Source: Xanthocytophaga agilis (GTDB lineage: Bacteria; Bacteroidota; Bacteroidia; Cytophagales; 172606-1). Taken from it: 64,000 bases of DNA. The translations under genes and the position numbers were made by a program. The DNA lies in contig NZ_JASJOU010000002.1 in assembly GCF_030068605.1 (NCBI RefSeq), positions 682,001-746,000 of the forward strand, given 5' to 3'. Numbering within the stretch: the stretch's first letter is position 1; the number at the start of each line of letters is the position of its first letter. Below, piece by piece: positions 17,594 to 27,359 of this stretch. Under the pieces are notes generated by a model. It was given only the letters and a program-made list of their open reading frames with translations, searched no databases and was not told the origin of the DNA.

Positions 17594-18205
17594 ATCTATT
17601 TATTAAATTAGTTCATCAGATTTGTGGAGAATAGTTACTAAGGCATATTAGTAGTTATCCTATCTATGTAATTCCATCATCTCACTATCTCTTTTGTTCC
17701 TTCAGACAGACTAGGAGGTTTCTGAAATCAACATCTTCGATTATACCTTGTCTCTTAGTTCCTTCCTATTAAAATCCCGTACCTATTCACAATTACAAAC
17801 AATCTACTGACAAACAAACAATTACATCCCATATAGTTTACAACTTATATTCACTGAGGCACCATTTCCACACTCCTGAAAAAACGGTAAGTATTACTTC
17901 CGAAAGAAGGCCATATCCAAAATATTCTTTTGTATTATTTACATTTTCTACATTCGTCTCAAAGTATAGGTATTACCTATTCTGAATACCCAACAGCTCG
18001 GTAACAGGTACAAACAAAAAGAAACGAATAACTTTTTTTTCGTTAAAAAAATCGCTAATTCTTTTTTATTTCTCTGATTTTCAATATAATTTGCTGTATC
18101 AACTCAAACTGCACAAACTATAACGGCTACATTTTTTAGCCTGTAGATTGACTATAACTGAACGCCTGTTCATATCTTTTTTAGCCACTAATCTCTTCAT
18201 TTGTT
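17594..18205. other. 610-bp AT-rich spacer without a visible gene
   Basis: This lies between the divergently transcribed topoisomerase IB and DUF1508/OmpA genes, so it should hold both promoters. I find no exact TAnnTTTG box; TTCATTTG just before the 18206 start is one base off. No strong hairpins or repeats are seen. Confidence 0.5.
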
Positions 18206-20770
18206 ATGCACTTTGAAATTATTCGCACCAACGATGTGTATGTGTTTCAGTTACTGGAGGACAACAATCTGCTAATGGCAGGTAACACTACTTACCAAGA
18301 TCCATCATCCTGTATGGATGCCATTCGTAACTTTATACAGTTAGCCGCTACAGCAGCTAATTATATAACACATACAGAGAGCGGAAACTACCTGTTTGCC
18401 ATACAGACAGGGGATACTGAGATTGCAAGAAGCATACCCTATGATAGTATGGAGAATGTGAATGTAAGTATCAATAGGCTGATTGAGCAACTCTCAACAA
18501 CAAGTGACTATGAAGTAAATGTTATAGAAACCCGGACCCAATCAATCCAGAGGCCAGGCCTTCAGGTAGATCTGGATGCCTATGACTTTACACAGTTATC
18601 CCGATCAGGAAAAGCAGGTTTTGAGGTTTTCCAAAGTGCAAAGAACAATCTGTACTACTTTCATTTCAATAATTCACAGGGGCAACCTATCCTTTATAGT
18701 CAGGCTTATGCCAGCGAAACAACCCGGAATAACGGTATATGGTCTGTGATACAAAATGCAGATAAAGAAAAACGATATGAACGCAAAGAAACCGATACTG
18801 GAGCTTATTTTATTTTAAAAGCTATAAATGGCAGAGAAATAGCCAGAAGTAACTTCTTTACTACTACAACTGAAAGAGATGAAGCTATACAGTCGCTGCA
18901 AAAAACGGTTCAAAGCTTTGCTGATAATTATAGAAAGCCTGAAAAGACAAGTACCCGCAACGGAAATCCTCCTGTAGACAAATATAACTTTACAGTGGTA
19001 TCTCAGTCCGGACAGGCGGGATTTGAAAGTTTCCAATCGGCAGACACCAAACAGTATTACTTTCATTTCAATGATACCGATGGACAGGCCATACTTTACA
19101 GTCAGGGATATGGAAATATAGCAGGACGCGACAACGGCATCCGTTCCGTTATCAAAAATGCCTACCAGGATGCCCGATATGTAAGAAACGAAGAAGAAGG
19201 GAAACATTATTTTATACTGAAAGCAGGCAATAATCAGGAAATTGCCCGGAGTCCATTGTTTGACACAACAGCGGCGATGGAGGCGGCTATCCTCTTTTTA
19301 AAAAATCAGTCTGTCACCTACGCTTCCAGATATCAGGTAGACTTATACACAGAAGAACTTCATACAGTAGAGACTCAACGGCTCAGCCTGCATGTTGACC
19401 ATCCTGAACCTGTGACCAATCTATCAGAGAAGTCCAAACGCACCATTGATCAGTATGACTTTACCCAACGGTCACCTGTGGGCATCAAGGGATTTGAACC
19501 TTTCTATAGTATAAAAAATAACGCCTATTATTTTCACTATAATAACGATCAGGGTACCCCCATCCTGTTCAGCGAATCTTACCCAACAGCTCAAACACGT
19601 GATAACGGACTCGAATCCGTCAAACGAAATGCACCGATAGAATCACGCTGGAGGGTTCAGGAAGAAGACGGACAATACTTTTATAGCCTCAGGTCGGGTA
19701 ATAATCAGGAGATAGCACGTAGTGCGTTCTATAACTCTCGTGAACTTGCTTTAGCTAATCTGGCAGTAATCCAGACTGCAGAATCTGGTATAGAGGTAGA
19801 GGCTCTCCCAATACAGGATAGCACCTATTTGTCTTACAATGGCATAACCAAATCAGAGCCAGTATTGGTTGACCCCATCATGCCCAGAGATATTCCGGCA
19901 CCCAAACCTAAAGTATACCCTCAAACGGAAGCGCTTCCTTTGACTTCAGTAGCATCTACATCGCCACTGACAGAGCCCGCAGTAGCCACTATGGCCTCAC
20001 AGGAAATAACATCTACAGGCCCTTCCGGTTGGGTTATAGGGGGTGTAGTAGCCGCCATACTGATATGTGGTGTTATATGGTATACGAGCTATCAATCCAA
20101 CACTACAGACACTACTCTTTTTGCAGCACAGGCAAATAAAGCAGAACCTGTAGTAAAAGATCCGAAACAAACCTCGGCAACAGTAGCAACCACTATTGAA
20201 AATTTCCAACCTATTGCCTTATATTTCAATAATGATTACCCAAATCCTAAAACAAAGACCAGTACTACGGAACTGACCTATGGCCAAACATATGCCAGCT
20301 ATTATAATCAGAAAGAAGTATTTACAAAGGAATATAGTAAAGGCAGTTCTAATGCAGAAGCCTTCAAACAGGAGGTAGAACAATTCTTTGACTCAAAAGT
20401 AAAAAAAGGCTACAATGACCTTACTGCACTTTCCGACAAATTATTAGCGAAACTTAAAGAAGGAAACAAAGTTGAGATCACAGTCACTGGATTTGCGAGC
20501 CCTCTTGCTGAAGGAGACTATAACAAAATGCTGACAGGCCGCCGGGTCAGCAGCATTGAAAATCATTTCCGAACATATAAAGACGGTCAATTTAAAGAGT
20601 ATATGGATAAGGGGCTGCTTCTGATTACAGAACAAGCCTCAGGTGAGGATAATGCCAGTAGCAACATTAGTGATAACCGGGACGATGTACGAAGTTCGCT
20701 ATATAGTCCTGCTGCCTCTGCAGAGCGCCGTGTAGAAATTACCAATGTAACTATCCAGAAAGCCAACTAA
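18206..20770 (+). CDS. DUF1508-repeat membrane protein with C-terminal OmpA-like domain
   Basis: An 854-residue protein without an N-terminal signal peptide. Three clear double DUF1508 (YegP-type) units lie at about residues 127-236, 262-370 and 410-520. The signature is GFExFxSxxxxxYYFHxNxxxGxPILxSxxY, then NNGIxSVxxNA, then GNNQEIARS. A more diverged copy is at 1-95. A Pro/Thr-rich linker and one membrane helix (GWVIGGVVAAILICGVIWYT, about 613-632) follow. An OmpA-like C-terminal domain (about 665-854) includes VTGFASPLAEGDYNKMLTGR and a C-terminal ERRVEI. The inferred topology is DUF1508 units in the cytoplasm and the OmpA-like domain in the periplasm near peptidoglycan. It is a single gene with a strong terminator. 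Confidence 0.8.
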   Translation: MHFEIIRTNDVYVFQLLEDNNLLMAGNTTYQDPSSCMDAIRNFIQLAATAANYITHTESGNYLFAIQTGDTEIARSIPYDSMENVNVSINRLIEQLSTTSDYEVNVIETRTQSIQRPGLQVDLDAYDFTQLSRSGKAGFEVFQSAKNNLYYFHFNNSQGQPILYSQAYASETTRNNGIWSVIQNADKEKRYERKETDTGAYFILKAINGREIARSNFFTTTTERDEAIQSLQKTVQSFADNYRKPEKTSTRNGNPPVDKYNFTVVSQSGQAGFESFQSADTKQYYFHFNDTDGQAILYSQGYGNIAGRDNGIRSVIKNAYQDARYVRNEEEGKHYFILKAGNNQEIARSPLFDTTAAMEAAILFLKNQSVTYASRYQVDLYTEELHTVETQRLSLHVDHPEPVTNLSEKSKRTIDQYDFTQRSPVGIKGFEPFYSIKNNAYYFHYNNDQGTPILFSESYPTAQTRDNGLESVKRNAPIESRWRVQEEDGQYFYSLRSGNNQEIARSAFYNSRELALANLAVIQTAESGIEVEALPIQDSTYLSYNGITKSEPVLVDPIMPRDIPAPKPKVYPQTEALPLTSVASTSPLTEPAVATMASQEITSTGPSGWVIGGVVAAILICGVIWYTSYQSNTTDTTLFAAQANKAEPVVKDPKQTSATVATTIENFQPIALYFNNDYPNPKTKTSTTELTYGQTYASYYNQKEVFTKEYSKGSSNAEAFKQEVEQFFDSKVKKGYNDLTALSDKLLAKLKEGNKVEITVTGFASPLAEGDYNKMLTGRRVSSIENHFRTYKDGQFKEYMDKGLLLITEQASGEDNASSNISDNRDDVRSSLYSPAASAERRVEITNVTIQKAN

Positions 20771-20783
20771 AGACTGCCTGTTC

Positions 20784-20837
20784 AGAACCTCACTGTCATC
20801 CAGATAAAAACTATATGACATTGAGGTTCTTTTTTTA
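20784..20837 (+). terminator. Terminator of the DUF1508/OmpA gene
   Basis: A 16-bp stem with one mismatch (20784-20799 with 20815-20830) runs directly into T7, 14 nt after the stop codon. Confidence 0.85.
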
Positions 20838-20967
20838 TACATTCAACAAGTCGTATAACCTGTTATCTTTTATTTACTGGAACATTCAGGCAACAATAAT
20901 TATTTTACTTTCGTTTATTTGCAAGTAATTCGCAACACACTCTTTTACATAATCTATAGTTTCTGTA

Positions 20968-21564
20968 ATGAAATCGTTTATTCCAGTTATAACCTCTCTC
21001 CTTCTAAGCTATCAGTTCGTATCAGCTCAGTCTCCAACAAAAGAACCAGTATTAAAAACACCTTCTTTACCAGTGTCATCTCGTGTGGATTCTATTATTA
21101 CTCCTCGCCCAAGAACTAGTCCGGTGGCGCTGGCACAATACAAATCCACCAATATGTATATTCGGGTAGTGTATGGTCAGCCCTTAAAAAGAGGAAGAGA
21201 AGTATTTGGAGTACTTCAACCTTTTGGACAAGTATGGCGTACAGGCGCCAACGAAGCAACAGAGATTACATTTACAAAAGATGTAAAGTTTGGTGGAAAA
21301 CCTTTACGGGCAGGAACCTATACCTTGTTTACAATCCCTGATGCCGAAAAATGGACAATTATTCTCAATGGAGAATTGGGTCAATGGGGTGCATTTAGTT
21401 ATGATCCATCCAAAAATACCCTTACAGTAGATGCAAAAGCTGACATCATCAAAGAAACGTATGAGGCCTTTACCATCAAGTTTGATGAAACCAAGGCAGG
21501 AGCAGATCTTTCTTTGCTTTGGGATAAAACCAAAGTAACGATACCTATTACGTTTGAAAAATAG
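20968..21564 (+). CDS. DUF2911 domain secreted protein
   Basis: A 198-residue protein with a signal peptide ending near residue 20 (FVSAQ). The DUF2911 domain spans about 55-195: RVVYGQPLKRGREVFG, then PFGQVWRTGANEATEITF, then KPLRAGTYTLFTIP and WTIILN. The family is common in Bacteroidota and of unknown biochemical function; predicted location is the periplasm. It ends 11 nt from the convergent deoxynucleoside kinase gene. Confidence 0.85.
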   Translation: MKSFIPVITSLLLSYQFVSAQSPTKEPVLKTPSLPVSSRVDSIITPRPRTSPVALAQYKSTNMYIRVVYGQPLKRGREVFGVLQPFGQVWRTGANEATEITFTKDVKFGGKPLRAGTYTLFTIPDAEKWTIILNGELGQWGAFSYDPSKNTLTVDAKADIIKETYEAFTIKFDETKAGADLSLLWDKTKVTIPITFEK

Positions 21565-21575
21565 TGTTTCTCATT

Positions 21576-22190
21576 TCAGAGGGATAAGTAGTGATTAATC
21601 TTCTCTACTATCATCTGAAAATCCTCAGGTCTGTTCAGGAAGTCCAGTTCGTTTACATCAATATACAACATTGGGCTTTCCTGATAAGACCTGATCCAGT
21701 TCTGGTAGTGTTTCTGCAACGTTGCCAGATAGGTAATATCTACACTTTGTTCATACAGCCTTCCTCGTTTCTTTACCTGCAAGGTTAGTTTAGGTAAACC
21801 AGCATCCAGAAAGATAAGTAAATCAGGTGGCCGCACCAACCGCATGATTATATCAAATAACCGATGGTACGTTTGATAATCCTGTGTACTCATTATTTCA
21901 GAGTCATGGAGATTTTTGGCAAATACAAATGCATCCTCATAGATAGTCCGATCCTGGATAACAGGATGTTTGGCCTGGCTAATCTGAATAAGCTGATCAA
22001 ACCGGCTGGTTAAAAAATGGACTTGTACCTGAAAAGCCCATCGTGGCATGTCCTCATAAAAATCGGCCAGATACGGATTTTCGTCAGGCATCTCTTTCAA
22101 CGCTTCCCAACCATAATGAGAAGCTAATAATCCTGCCAGTGTTGTTTTACCGGCACCAATATTTCCAGCAATCGCGATATGCATAGGCAA
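21576..22190 (-). CDS. Deoxynucleoside kinase
   Basis: A 204-residue dNK-family kinase that phosphorylates deoxynucleosides for nucleotide salvage. The P-loop is GNIGAGKTT at about 9-17, followed by LKEMPDENPYLADFY with the substrate glutamate. QDRTIYEDA (DR-S/T motif) is at about 79-87, and the lid arginines lie in KKRGRLYEQ. The substrate class (dA/dG or dC) cannot be read by eye. It starts 31 nt after the SLC13 permease gene on the same strand and is probably cotranscribed. The start could be the first or third codon (MPM). Confidence 0.9.
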   Translation of the reverse strand: MPMHIAIAGNIGAGKTTLAGLLASHYGWEALKEMPDENPYLADFYEDMPRWAFQVQVHFLTSRFDQLIQISQAKHPVIQDRTIYEDAFVFAKNLHDSEIMSTQDYQTYHRLFDIIMRLVRPPDLLIFLDAGLPKLTLQVKKRGRLYEQSVDITYLATLQKHYQNWIRSYQESPMLYIDVNELDFLNRPEDFQMIVEKINHYLSL

Positions 22191-22221
22191 AATGTTCAGA
22201 ATATACTATAAAACCACATGC

Positions 22222-23985
22222 CTAGAATGGCCAAAGATAAGGCACTAATACCACAATAATTAACACCAGAATAAACGTAAGCAATGAGCCTATCTTAAAA
22301 AAATCAGCAAACTTATATTTGCCTGGTGCATATACAAGAATGCAGGAAGGCTCGAAAGGAGTAACCAGAGAAACGGAGGCAGCCAGCATTACCCCAATAG
22401 CAAACGTTCTGGGGTTTACCTGAAGAGAAGTAGCCGTCTGTAAGGCGATAGGTAAAATAACCAGTGCCGCAGCGGCATTGGACATAGGTTGTGTTAGAAA
22501 TACAGTAAGAATCACAAAACCAGCCAAGATAGCCACATTACCAAGCGGCTTAAACAAATCCACAATCAGATTAGCCAACCACTCCGAAGCTCCGGTCTTC
22601 TGCATGGCCATACCAAAAGCACTCATACCTCCTATCAGGATTAATAATCGCCAATCAATGATCTCATAGGCTTTCTGTGATGAAATAGCCTTTGTCAGGA
22701 CAGATCCTACAGCCGCTGTTAGAAAACAAACGGAAAGAGGTACATTCGTTAAGGAACCTACTAATACAGCCAATACAAAAAGTCCTACAACCAGTATACC
22801 TCGTTTTTGTTTAAACAATAAAGGTTTAAACTCTCCCATTACTGTCAGATCATGATTCTCCCGCAGATAGGCCAATCGTTCGGGAGTTCCCTGTACCAGA
22901 AGCAGATCTCCTAGTTTTAAATCAATGTTGTGAATCTTTTCTCTGAGTGTCTCCCCATATCGGTGGATGGCAATGACCACCAAACCGAACCGCTGGCGAA
23001 AGTTTGCATTCTTGATGTTATTTCCTATCAGATCTGAGTCTGTACGGGTTACTAATACCTCTGCCAATTGTATTTCTGGTGATTCCAGCGAAGCATTACT
23101 CAACATATCACCGCGGATTTCTATACCATTGGTTTCTTTGATACGAATCAGATCGTCTAGTTTTGCTTCAACCAGCAATAAGTCATTTTCCTGAATAACC
23201 AGATCCGGATGAGGAAAATATACCTGATTATTTCTAAGTATTTTTAAAATACGTATATCCATTCGGCTCAGCTCCGTATTGAATATTCGCTGTCCTGCCA
23301 AAGCAGATCCTGGTGTTACAACCACTTCGCTTAAATATTCCCGCATAGAATATTCTTCCATATAGGTAGAATCTTTGTAATCAGGTAACATCTTATTGCC
23401 AACCAGAAACATAAATGCTATACCTGTCAGAAAGAGTATAATACCTATGGGGGTAATTTCAAACATTCCAATACTAGTCAGATTGTTTTTCTCCAGATAG
23501 CCACTGACTGCCACATTGGTAGAAGTACCAATCAGTGTACAGGTGCCACCCAGAATGGAAGAGAAAGCCAAGGGCATTAATAATTTTGAAGGACTGATTC
23601 GCAGTTTCTTGGCAACTCCAATCACTGGCCCCACAAAAATGGCAGTGACTGTAGTATTGTTCATAAACGCTGAGACACTGCCTGCGATAAACATCACCAG
23701 TGTAGCCACCACACCCGCAGTAGCCTTTGATGAGATCTTCACCAGCGAAGATCCAATCCTGTCCAATACACCTGTTTCCTGCAAGGCTCCACTGACAACA
23801 AAAATAGAGGCCAGAATAATAATGAAGTCACTGCTAAATCCTACAAAGGCTTCTTCAGGAGAAAGAATCCCGGAAAGAATTAGCACAATTAGCAATAGAA
23901 TTGTAACAACATCAACGGAAAGTTTTTCAGTAGCAAAAAGGATAATAGCTACAACTAAAAGAGATAGTACTAGTGCAATTTCCAT
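22222..23985 (-). CDS. SLC13/DASS-type permease with two TrkA-C (RCK_C) domains
   Basis: A 587-residue membrane protein with about 12 helices interrupted near residues 205-380 by two RCK_C/TrkA-C modules (VVTPGSALAGQRIFNTELSR and VLVTRTDSDLIGNNIKNANF regions). This is the usual architecture of the bacterial SLC13-like sodium-coupled anion (dicarboxylate or sulfate) family. SNTTVTAIFVGP-type and TSTNVAVSGY motifs mark the two transport repeats (here MNNTTVTAIFVGP and GTSTNVAVSG). Substrate unknown. It is the first gene of a two-gene unit with the deoxynucleoside kinase. Confidence 0.88.
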   Translation of the reverse strand: MEIALVLSLLVVAIILFATEKLSVDVVTILLLIVLILSGILSPEEAFVGFSSDFIIILASIFVVSGALQETGVLDRIGSSLVKISSKATAGVVATLVMFIAGSVSAFMNNTTVTAIFVGPVIGVAKKLRISPSKLLMPLAFSSILGGTCTLIGTSTNVAVSGYLEKNNLTSIGMFEITPIGIILFLTGIAFMFLVGNKMLPDYKDSTYMEEYSMREYLSEVVVTPGSALAGQRIFNTELSRMDIRILKILRNNQVYFPHPDLVIQENDLLLVEAKLDDLIRIKETNGIEIRGDMLSNASLESPEIQLAEVLVTRTDSDLIGNNIKNANFRQRFGLVVIAIHRYGETLREKIHNIDLKLGDLLLVQGTPERLAYLRENHDLTVMGEFKPLLFKQKRGILVVGLFVLAVLVGSLTNVPLSVCFLTAAVGSVLTKAISSQKAYEIIDWRLLILIGGMSAFGMAMQKTGASEWLANLIVDLFKPLGNVAILAGFVILTVFLTQPMSNAAAALVILPIALQTATSLQVNPRTFAIGVMLAASVSLVTPFEPSCILVYAPGKYKFADFFKIGSLLTFILVLIIVVLVPYLWPF

Positions 23986-24034
23986 ATATTCGGTCAGGAA
24001 CGTTAAAGTGCAACAGACAAAAGTCTATGCCATA

Positions 24035-24068
24035 AAAAATAAAAGTCATTTTGAATAAAATGACTTTT
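24035..24068 (-). terminator. Terminator after porT
   Basis: AAAAGTCATTTT (24041-24052) pairs perfectly with 24057-24068 over a 4-nt loop. Read on the minus strand it is followed by ATTTTTTATGG. It lies about 100 nt after the porT stop. Confidence 0.75.
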
Positions 24069-24168
24069 AATCTCGCTTCAATATATGCAAACCAAAGTAT
24101 ATAACTAATGCAAAAATCCAATATTCATTATTGTTCTTACAAAGACAAACCAACTGATAACCTTTGTA

Positions 24169-24891
24169 TTAGAAATACAGATACAGTGTCACACTATGCC
24201 CACCAAGCCGGCTAAGTCCACGGCTGTAGATATTTTTATCCTTTACCAGCAGATTGGTTATGCCATGCGAAAACCGGATCTCAGGAGTAAACTTAAAGAA
24301 TTCGTAAAATAGATCAGCACCGAATCCATATTCGATATTGAGGTCAAAATTTTGTGTACGAAGTGTATTCGAACCTCTGCTTTTTACATTAGAACCTACC
24401 TCAATAGCTGGTTTTATACCACCTACCATATACATCCGGATATTACCTCTTCGGATAGATTTATAACGTGCCAGCATGGATAACTCTACAAAGCCTGATT
24501 CCAGAATCAACTCCTTTACATTCCCAGCAGTAGAAGTATATTCTACTCTCCGTTCATAATAGGAAAAGGCAGGCACCAGACATATATCAAACTGCGGATC
24601 TAATCCATAGGCTACAATAAATCCCAACCCATAACTAGGTGACCACTTGGGATTGATAGCAGCAATGGTATCATTACCATTTACAAAACCGCTTGAATAC
24701 CGACGTGTAAGTGTAGATACATTACCCGCGATAAAAAAACCGTAGTGTACAGGCTTGTCGTCATAATCAGGCAGATGCAAGCTATACATACTTGGACGTT
24801 TCGTATTTTGGGCTTGCGTCGAAAAAGTCAGAAGGCAGCTGCCAGATAAGATAAAAAGGATAATCAGTTTATTCCAGTGTATTTTTTTCAT
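24169..24891 (-). CDS. porT: PorT/SprT-like outer membrane protein (type IX secretion system)
   Basis: A 240-residue outer-membrane beta-barrel protein with a signal peptide (to about residue 27, FSTQAQ). Alternating beta-strand sequence ends in an aromatic C-terminus (SVTLYLYF). PorT is needed for T9SS function and gliding in this phylum. The evidence is the PorT-family layout (VHYGFFIAGN, then SPSYGLGFIVAYGL, then FVELSMLARYKS, then YGFGADLFYEFFKF) and the position directly downstream of ubiE, an arrangement I know from other Bacteroidota. It could in principle be a generic porin-family barrel. The delta-60 protein at 47 kb carries the sorting signal of this system. Confidence 0.78.
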   Translation of the reverse strand: MKKIHWNKLIILFILSGSCLLTFSTQAQNTKRPSMYSLHLPDYDDKPVHYGFFIAGNVSTLTRRYSSGFVNGNDTIAAINPKWSPSYGLGFIVAYGLDPQFDICLVPAFSYYERRVEYTSTAGNVKELILESGFVELSMLARYKSIRRGNIRMYMVGGIKPAIEVGSNVKSRGSNTLRTQNFDLNIEYGFGADLFYEFFKFTPEIRFSHGITNLLVKDKNIYSRGLSRLGGHSVTLYLYF

Positions 24892-25089
24892 GCGATTAAA
24901 GATAATGTGCTCAGTGCTTATGTGCAGAGGTGCACATTAAAAGTACGTATGCAGGCTTACTAGTTGGCAGCCAACAACATTACTATCTTATATGATTTAT
25001 TCAGACAATGTAACGATGCCTGGTATGTATTTGGTATGTTGTGGATAGGTGTTTGTGAAATTATACATATTTTCAATCTGTGACTTTAG

Positions 25090-25830
25090 CTATTTTTCTT
25101 TCTTTCCAGTATAGATAGAACAAATACCAAAAGTCAATGCGAGGCTCCGGGTTTTGCGAAAGCCAACCTTATCCAGAATAGCTGTAAAATCTTTTCCATC
25201 AGGAAATGCACGAACAGATTCAGGTAAATACCGATAAGCGCTGTCATCTTTGGAAACAGTTTTTCCAATCAGAGGCATAATCCGGTATGAATAAAAATCA
25301 TAGAATTGTTTAAAAGGAAAACTACGTGGTTTGGAAAATTCCAGAATCACACATGTACCGCCTGGTCTGATTACCCGAAACATATCGGCAAGACCACGTT
25401 CCAGATTTTCAAAGTTCCTTACGCCAAAAGAAACGATGACAGCATCAAAAGAATTGTCTGAAAAAGGTAATTTTTCGGAATCCCCCAGTCGTAATTCTAT
25501 TCTCTGGTCCAGACCTTTCTTCTTTAACTTCTCTCTCCCAATAGCCAGCATTCCCTCTGAAATGTCTACCCCTACTATTTTATCTGGATTGAGTTTCAGT
25601 GCCTCTATTGCAAAATCAGCTGTTCCGGTAGCTATATCCAGAATCGTTTTTGGCTTTTCTGATTGCAATAGTTTAATGGCACGTTTCCGCCAGTAGATAT
25701 CGATACCAAAGCTAAGCAGGCGATTCAGCAGGTCATACTTAGGAGATATCGTATTAAACATGGAAGCGACCTGCTCCTTTTTGCCAGCTTGCTGGCCTTT
25801 ATAGGGTACAATTATTTTTTCGTCAGTCAT
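25090..25830 (-). CDS. ubiE: Demethylmenaquinone C-methyltransferase (UbiE/MenG)
   Basis: A 246-residue SAM-dependent methyltransferase making menaquinone from demethylmenaquinone. Seen are VASMFNTISPKYDLLNRLLS near 22-41, the SAM motif ILDIATGTADFAIEA near 62-76, and RVIRPGGTCVILEFSKP near 149-165, ending in SIYTGKK. Bacteroidota use menaquinone, so MenG is the relevant role. It is upstream of porT on the same strand with a 198-nt spacer. Confidence 0.95.
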   Translation of the reverse strand: MTDEKIIVPYKGQQAGKKEQVASMFNTISPKYDLLNRLLSFGIDIYWRKRAIKLLQSEKPKTILDIATGTADFAIEALKLNPDKIVGVDISEGMLAIGREKLKKKGLDQRIELRLGDSEKLPFSDNSFDAVIVSFGVRNFENLERGLADMFRVIRPGGTCVILEFSKPRSFPFKQFYDFYSYRIMPLIGKTVSKDDSAYRYLPESVRAFPDGKDFTAILDKVGFRKTRSLALTFGICSIYTGKKEK

Positions 25831-25850
25831 TTCAATACAGAAATTTTGTG

Positions 25851-25858
25851 CAAAGATA
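25851..25858 (-). promoter_or_regulatory. -7 element of ubiE
   Basis: TATCTTTG on the minus strand matches the consensus exactly, 20 nt before the ubiE ATG. The upstream half is only CTG at 18 nt. Confidence 0.5.
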
Positions 25859-26029
25859 GAGAAGTACGCTAAATTTCAGATTCTGAATTCAGATTTCAGC
25901 ATATTATCATTCACAAACCGAAGCTCCGAAATAGTAGAAGAGTTAATAAATCTGATCTCAGTCAAAGCCTTTCTTTTTTCAGAATCTATTACTCACAGCA
26001 ACATTGTTTGAAAAGAAAAGGTTGGAAAC

Positions 26030-26061
26030 TTGCGGAAATTATCCGGTTTATAATAATTTTG
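26030..26061 (+). promoter_or_regulatory. Promoter of exbB-exbD
   Basis: TTG (26030-26032), a 21-nt spacer and TAATTTTG (26054-26061) fit the Bacteroidota promoter with a slightly long spacer. They give a leader of about 110 nt. Confidence 0.55.
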
Positions 26062-26177
26062 GACTCAATTTTTCGTTGAATACGCAAATACAAATAGGAT
26101 ATGGGTAATATCATTGGCCCTCTGCACCTAAATTCCTGATAAAATTTATCATCTTATCTAAACACAAAATCCTAACA

Positions 26178-26897
26178 ATGTTTCTAACCATTCTTTTGCA
26201 AGTAGTGACCGGCGATACGACAGCAGTGGCCACCGATTCAGTTACAGCTACAACCAAAGAACTTTCTCTCCTGGACTTGTTAATGAAAGGGGGCTGGATC
26301 ATGCTTCCTATCGGTATTTTATTATTTGCCGCCATCTATATGTTTATAGAGCGCTATCTGTATATCAAGTCTGCCAGTAAAATGGATCCTGATTTTCTAA
26401 GTAAAATACGTGATCGACTGCGTGATGAAGATATACGTGGAGCACAGGAAGTATGTCAGTATTCCAAAACTCCTATTGCCCGTATGATTGGTAAAGGATT
26501 ATCCCGTATCGGTTCTCCAATCCGCGATGTGGAGTCTGCTATCGAAAACACGGCTCGGGTAGAGATCTACCAAATGGAAAAGAACCTGGGATTGTTGGCA
26601 GCTATTGCAGCTATTGCTCCTATGTTTGGTTTTCTTGGAACTGTAGTAGGTATGATCAAGGCATTCTTTGATATTTCAATTTCTGATAACATTAGTATTG
26701 GGGTTATTTCCAGTGGTATCTATACCAAAATGGTGACCTCAGCATCAGGTCTGATTGTGGGTGTATTGGCTCATATGTTACATACATATCTGAACAATAT
26801 GATCGACCGGAACGTAAACAAGATGGAGGTAACTGCCATAGACTTTATGGATATTCTGTATAAACCTGTTCAGGTAAAAGAAACTGTAAGAAGATAA
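26178..26897 (+). CDS. exbB: MotA/TolQ/ExbB proton channel family protein
   Basis: A 239-residue inner-membrane subunit of an ExbB/ExbD or TolQ/TolR energy-coupling channel that uses the proton gradient to drive outer-membrane processes. There are three membrane helices: about residues 36-56, 137-160 and 180-200. The large cytoplasmic loop has the family arrangement, and the conserved AAIAPMFGFLGTVVGMIKAF and GIYTKMVTSASGLIVG segments are present. It is followed by exbD after 36 nt. No TonB gene is adjacent. Confidence 0.92.
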   Translation: MFLTILLQVVTGDTTAVATDSVTATTKELSLLDLLMKGGWIMLPIGILLFAAIYMFIERYLYIKSASKMDPDFLSKIRDRLRDEDIRGAQEVCQYSKTPIARMIGKGLSRIGSPIRDVESAIENTARVEIYQMEKNLGLLAAIAAIAPMFGFLGTVVGMIKAFFDISISDNISIGVISSGIYTKMVTSASGLIVGVLAHMLHTYLNNMIDRNVNKMEVTAIDFMDILYKPVQVKETVRR

Positions 26898-26933
26898 TAT
26901 TTCCGGCACAGCATCCTGATAAACTAAACTCCT

Positions 26934-27347
26934 ATGAATCTTCGCAGACATCGTAGAAAAGAATCCGCAGTAGAAGCTTCTGCTCTGTCAGATATTTTAT
27001 TTTTCCTGTTACTGTTCTTTTTGATTATGAGTACATTGGCCAGTGCCAATGCTATCAAGCTTACATTGCCCAGAGCAGCAACGGGGCAAACTATCCCCAA
27101 ACAAAAGCTCAATCTGTATATTCGGGAAGAAAATGGGATATTGAAATATTATATTGAAAAATCAAATAGATCAGTAGCCTTTGAAGATCTTCAGACAGAA
27201 CTTACAGCCGAAGCCAGTAAACTGGACAATCCAACCATTGCCCTGCGTGCAGATGAAACTATTGTATATGGGGAAGTTATAAAGGTGATAGATATATGCA
27301 ATAAAGCTCGTCTTCCTGTCACTGCCATTGTAGACAAAACAAAGTAA
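26934..27347 (+). CDS. exbD: Biopolymer transport protein ExbD/TolR
   Basis: A 137-residue partner of the upstream channel protein. The single N-terminal membrane helix (ILFFLLLFFLIMSTLASANA, about 18-40) has the essential aspartate just before it (LSD, about residue 17). A periplasmic domain with ALRADETIVYGEVIKVIDIC is typical of ExbD/TolR. The gene closes the operon, which ends in a strong terminator. Confidence 0.92.
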   Translation: MNLRRHRRKESAVEASALSDILFFLLLFFLIMSTLASANAIKLTLPRAATGQTIPKQKLNLYIREENGILKYYIEKSNRSVAFEDLQTELTAEASKLDNPTIALRADETIVYGEVIKVIDICNKARLPVTAIVDKTK

Positions 27348-27359
27348 TCGTTTAGTACT

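Noticed and set aside
26111-26335. 74-codon frame antisense to exbB
   Set aside because: It overlaps the conserved start and first helix of exbB and has no features of its own.
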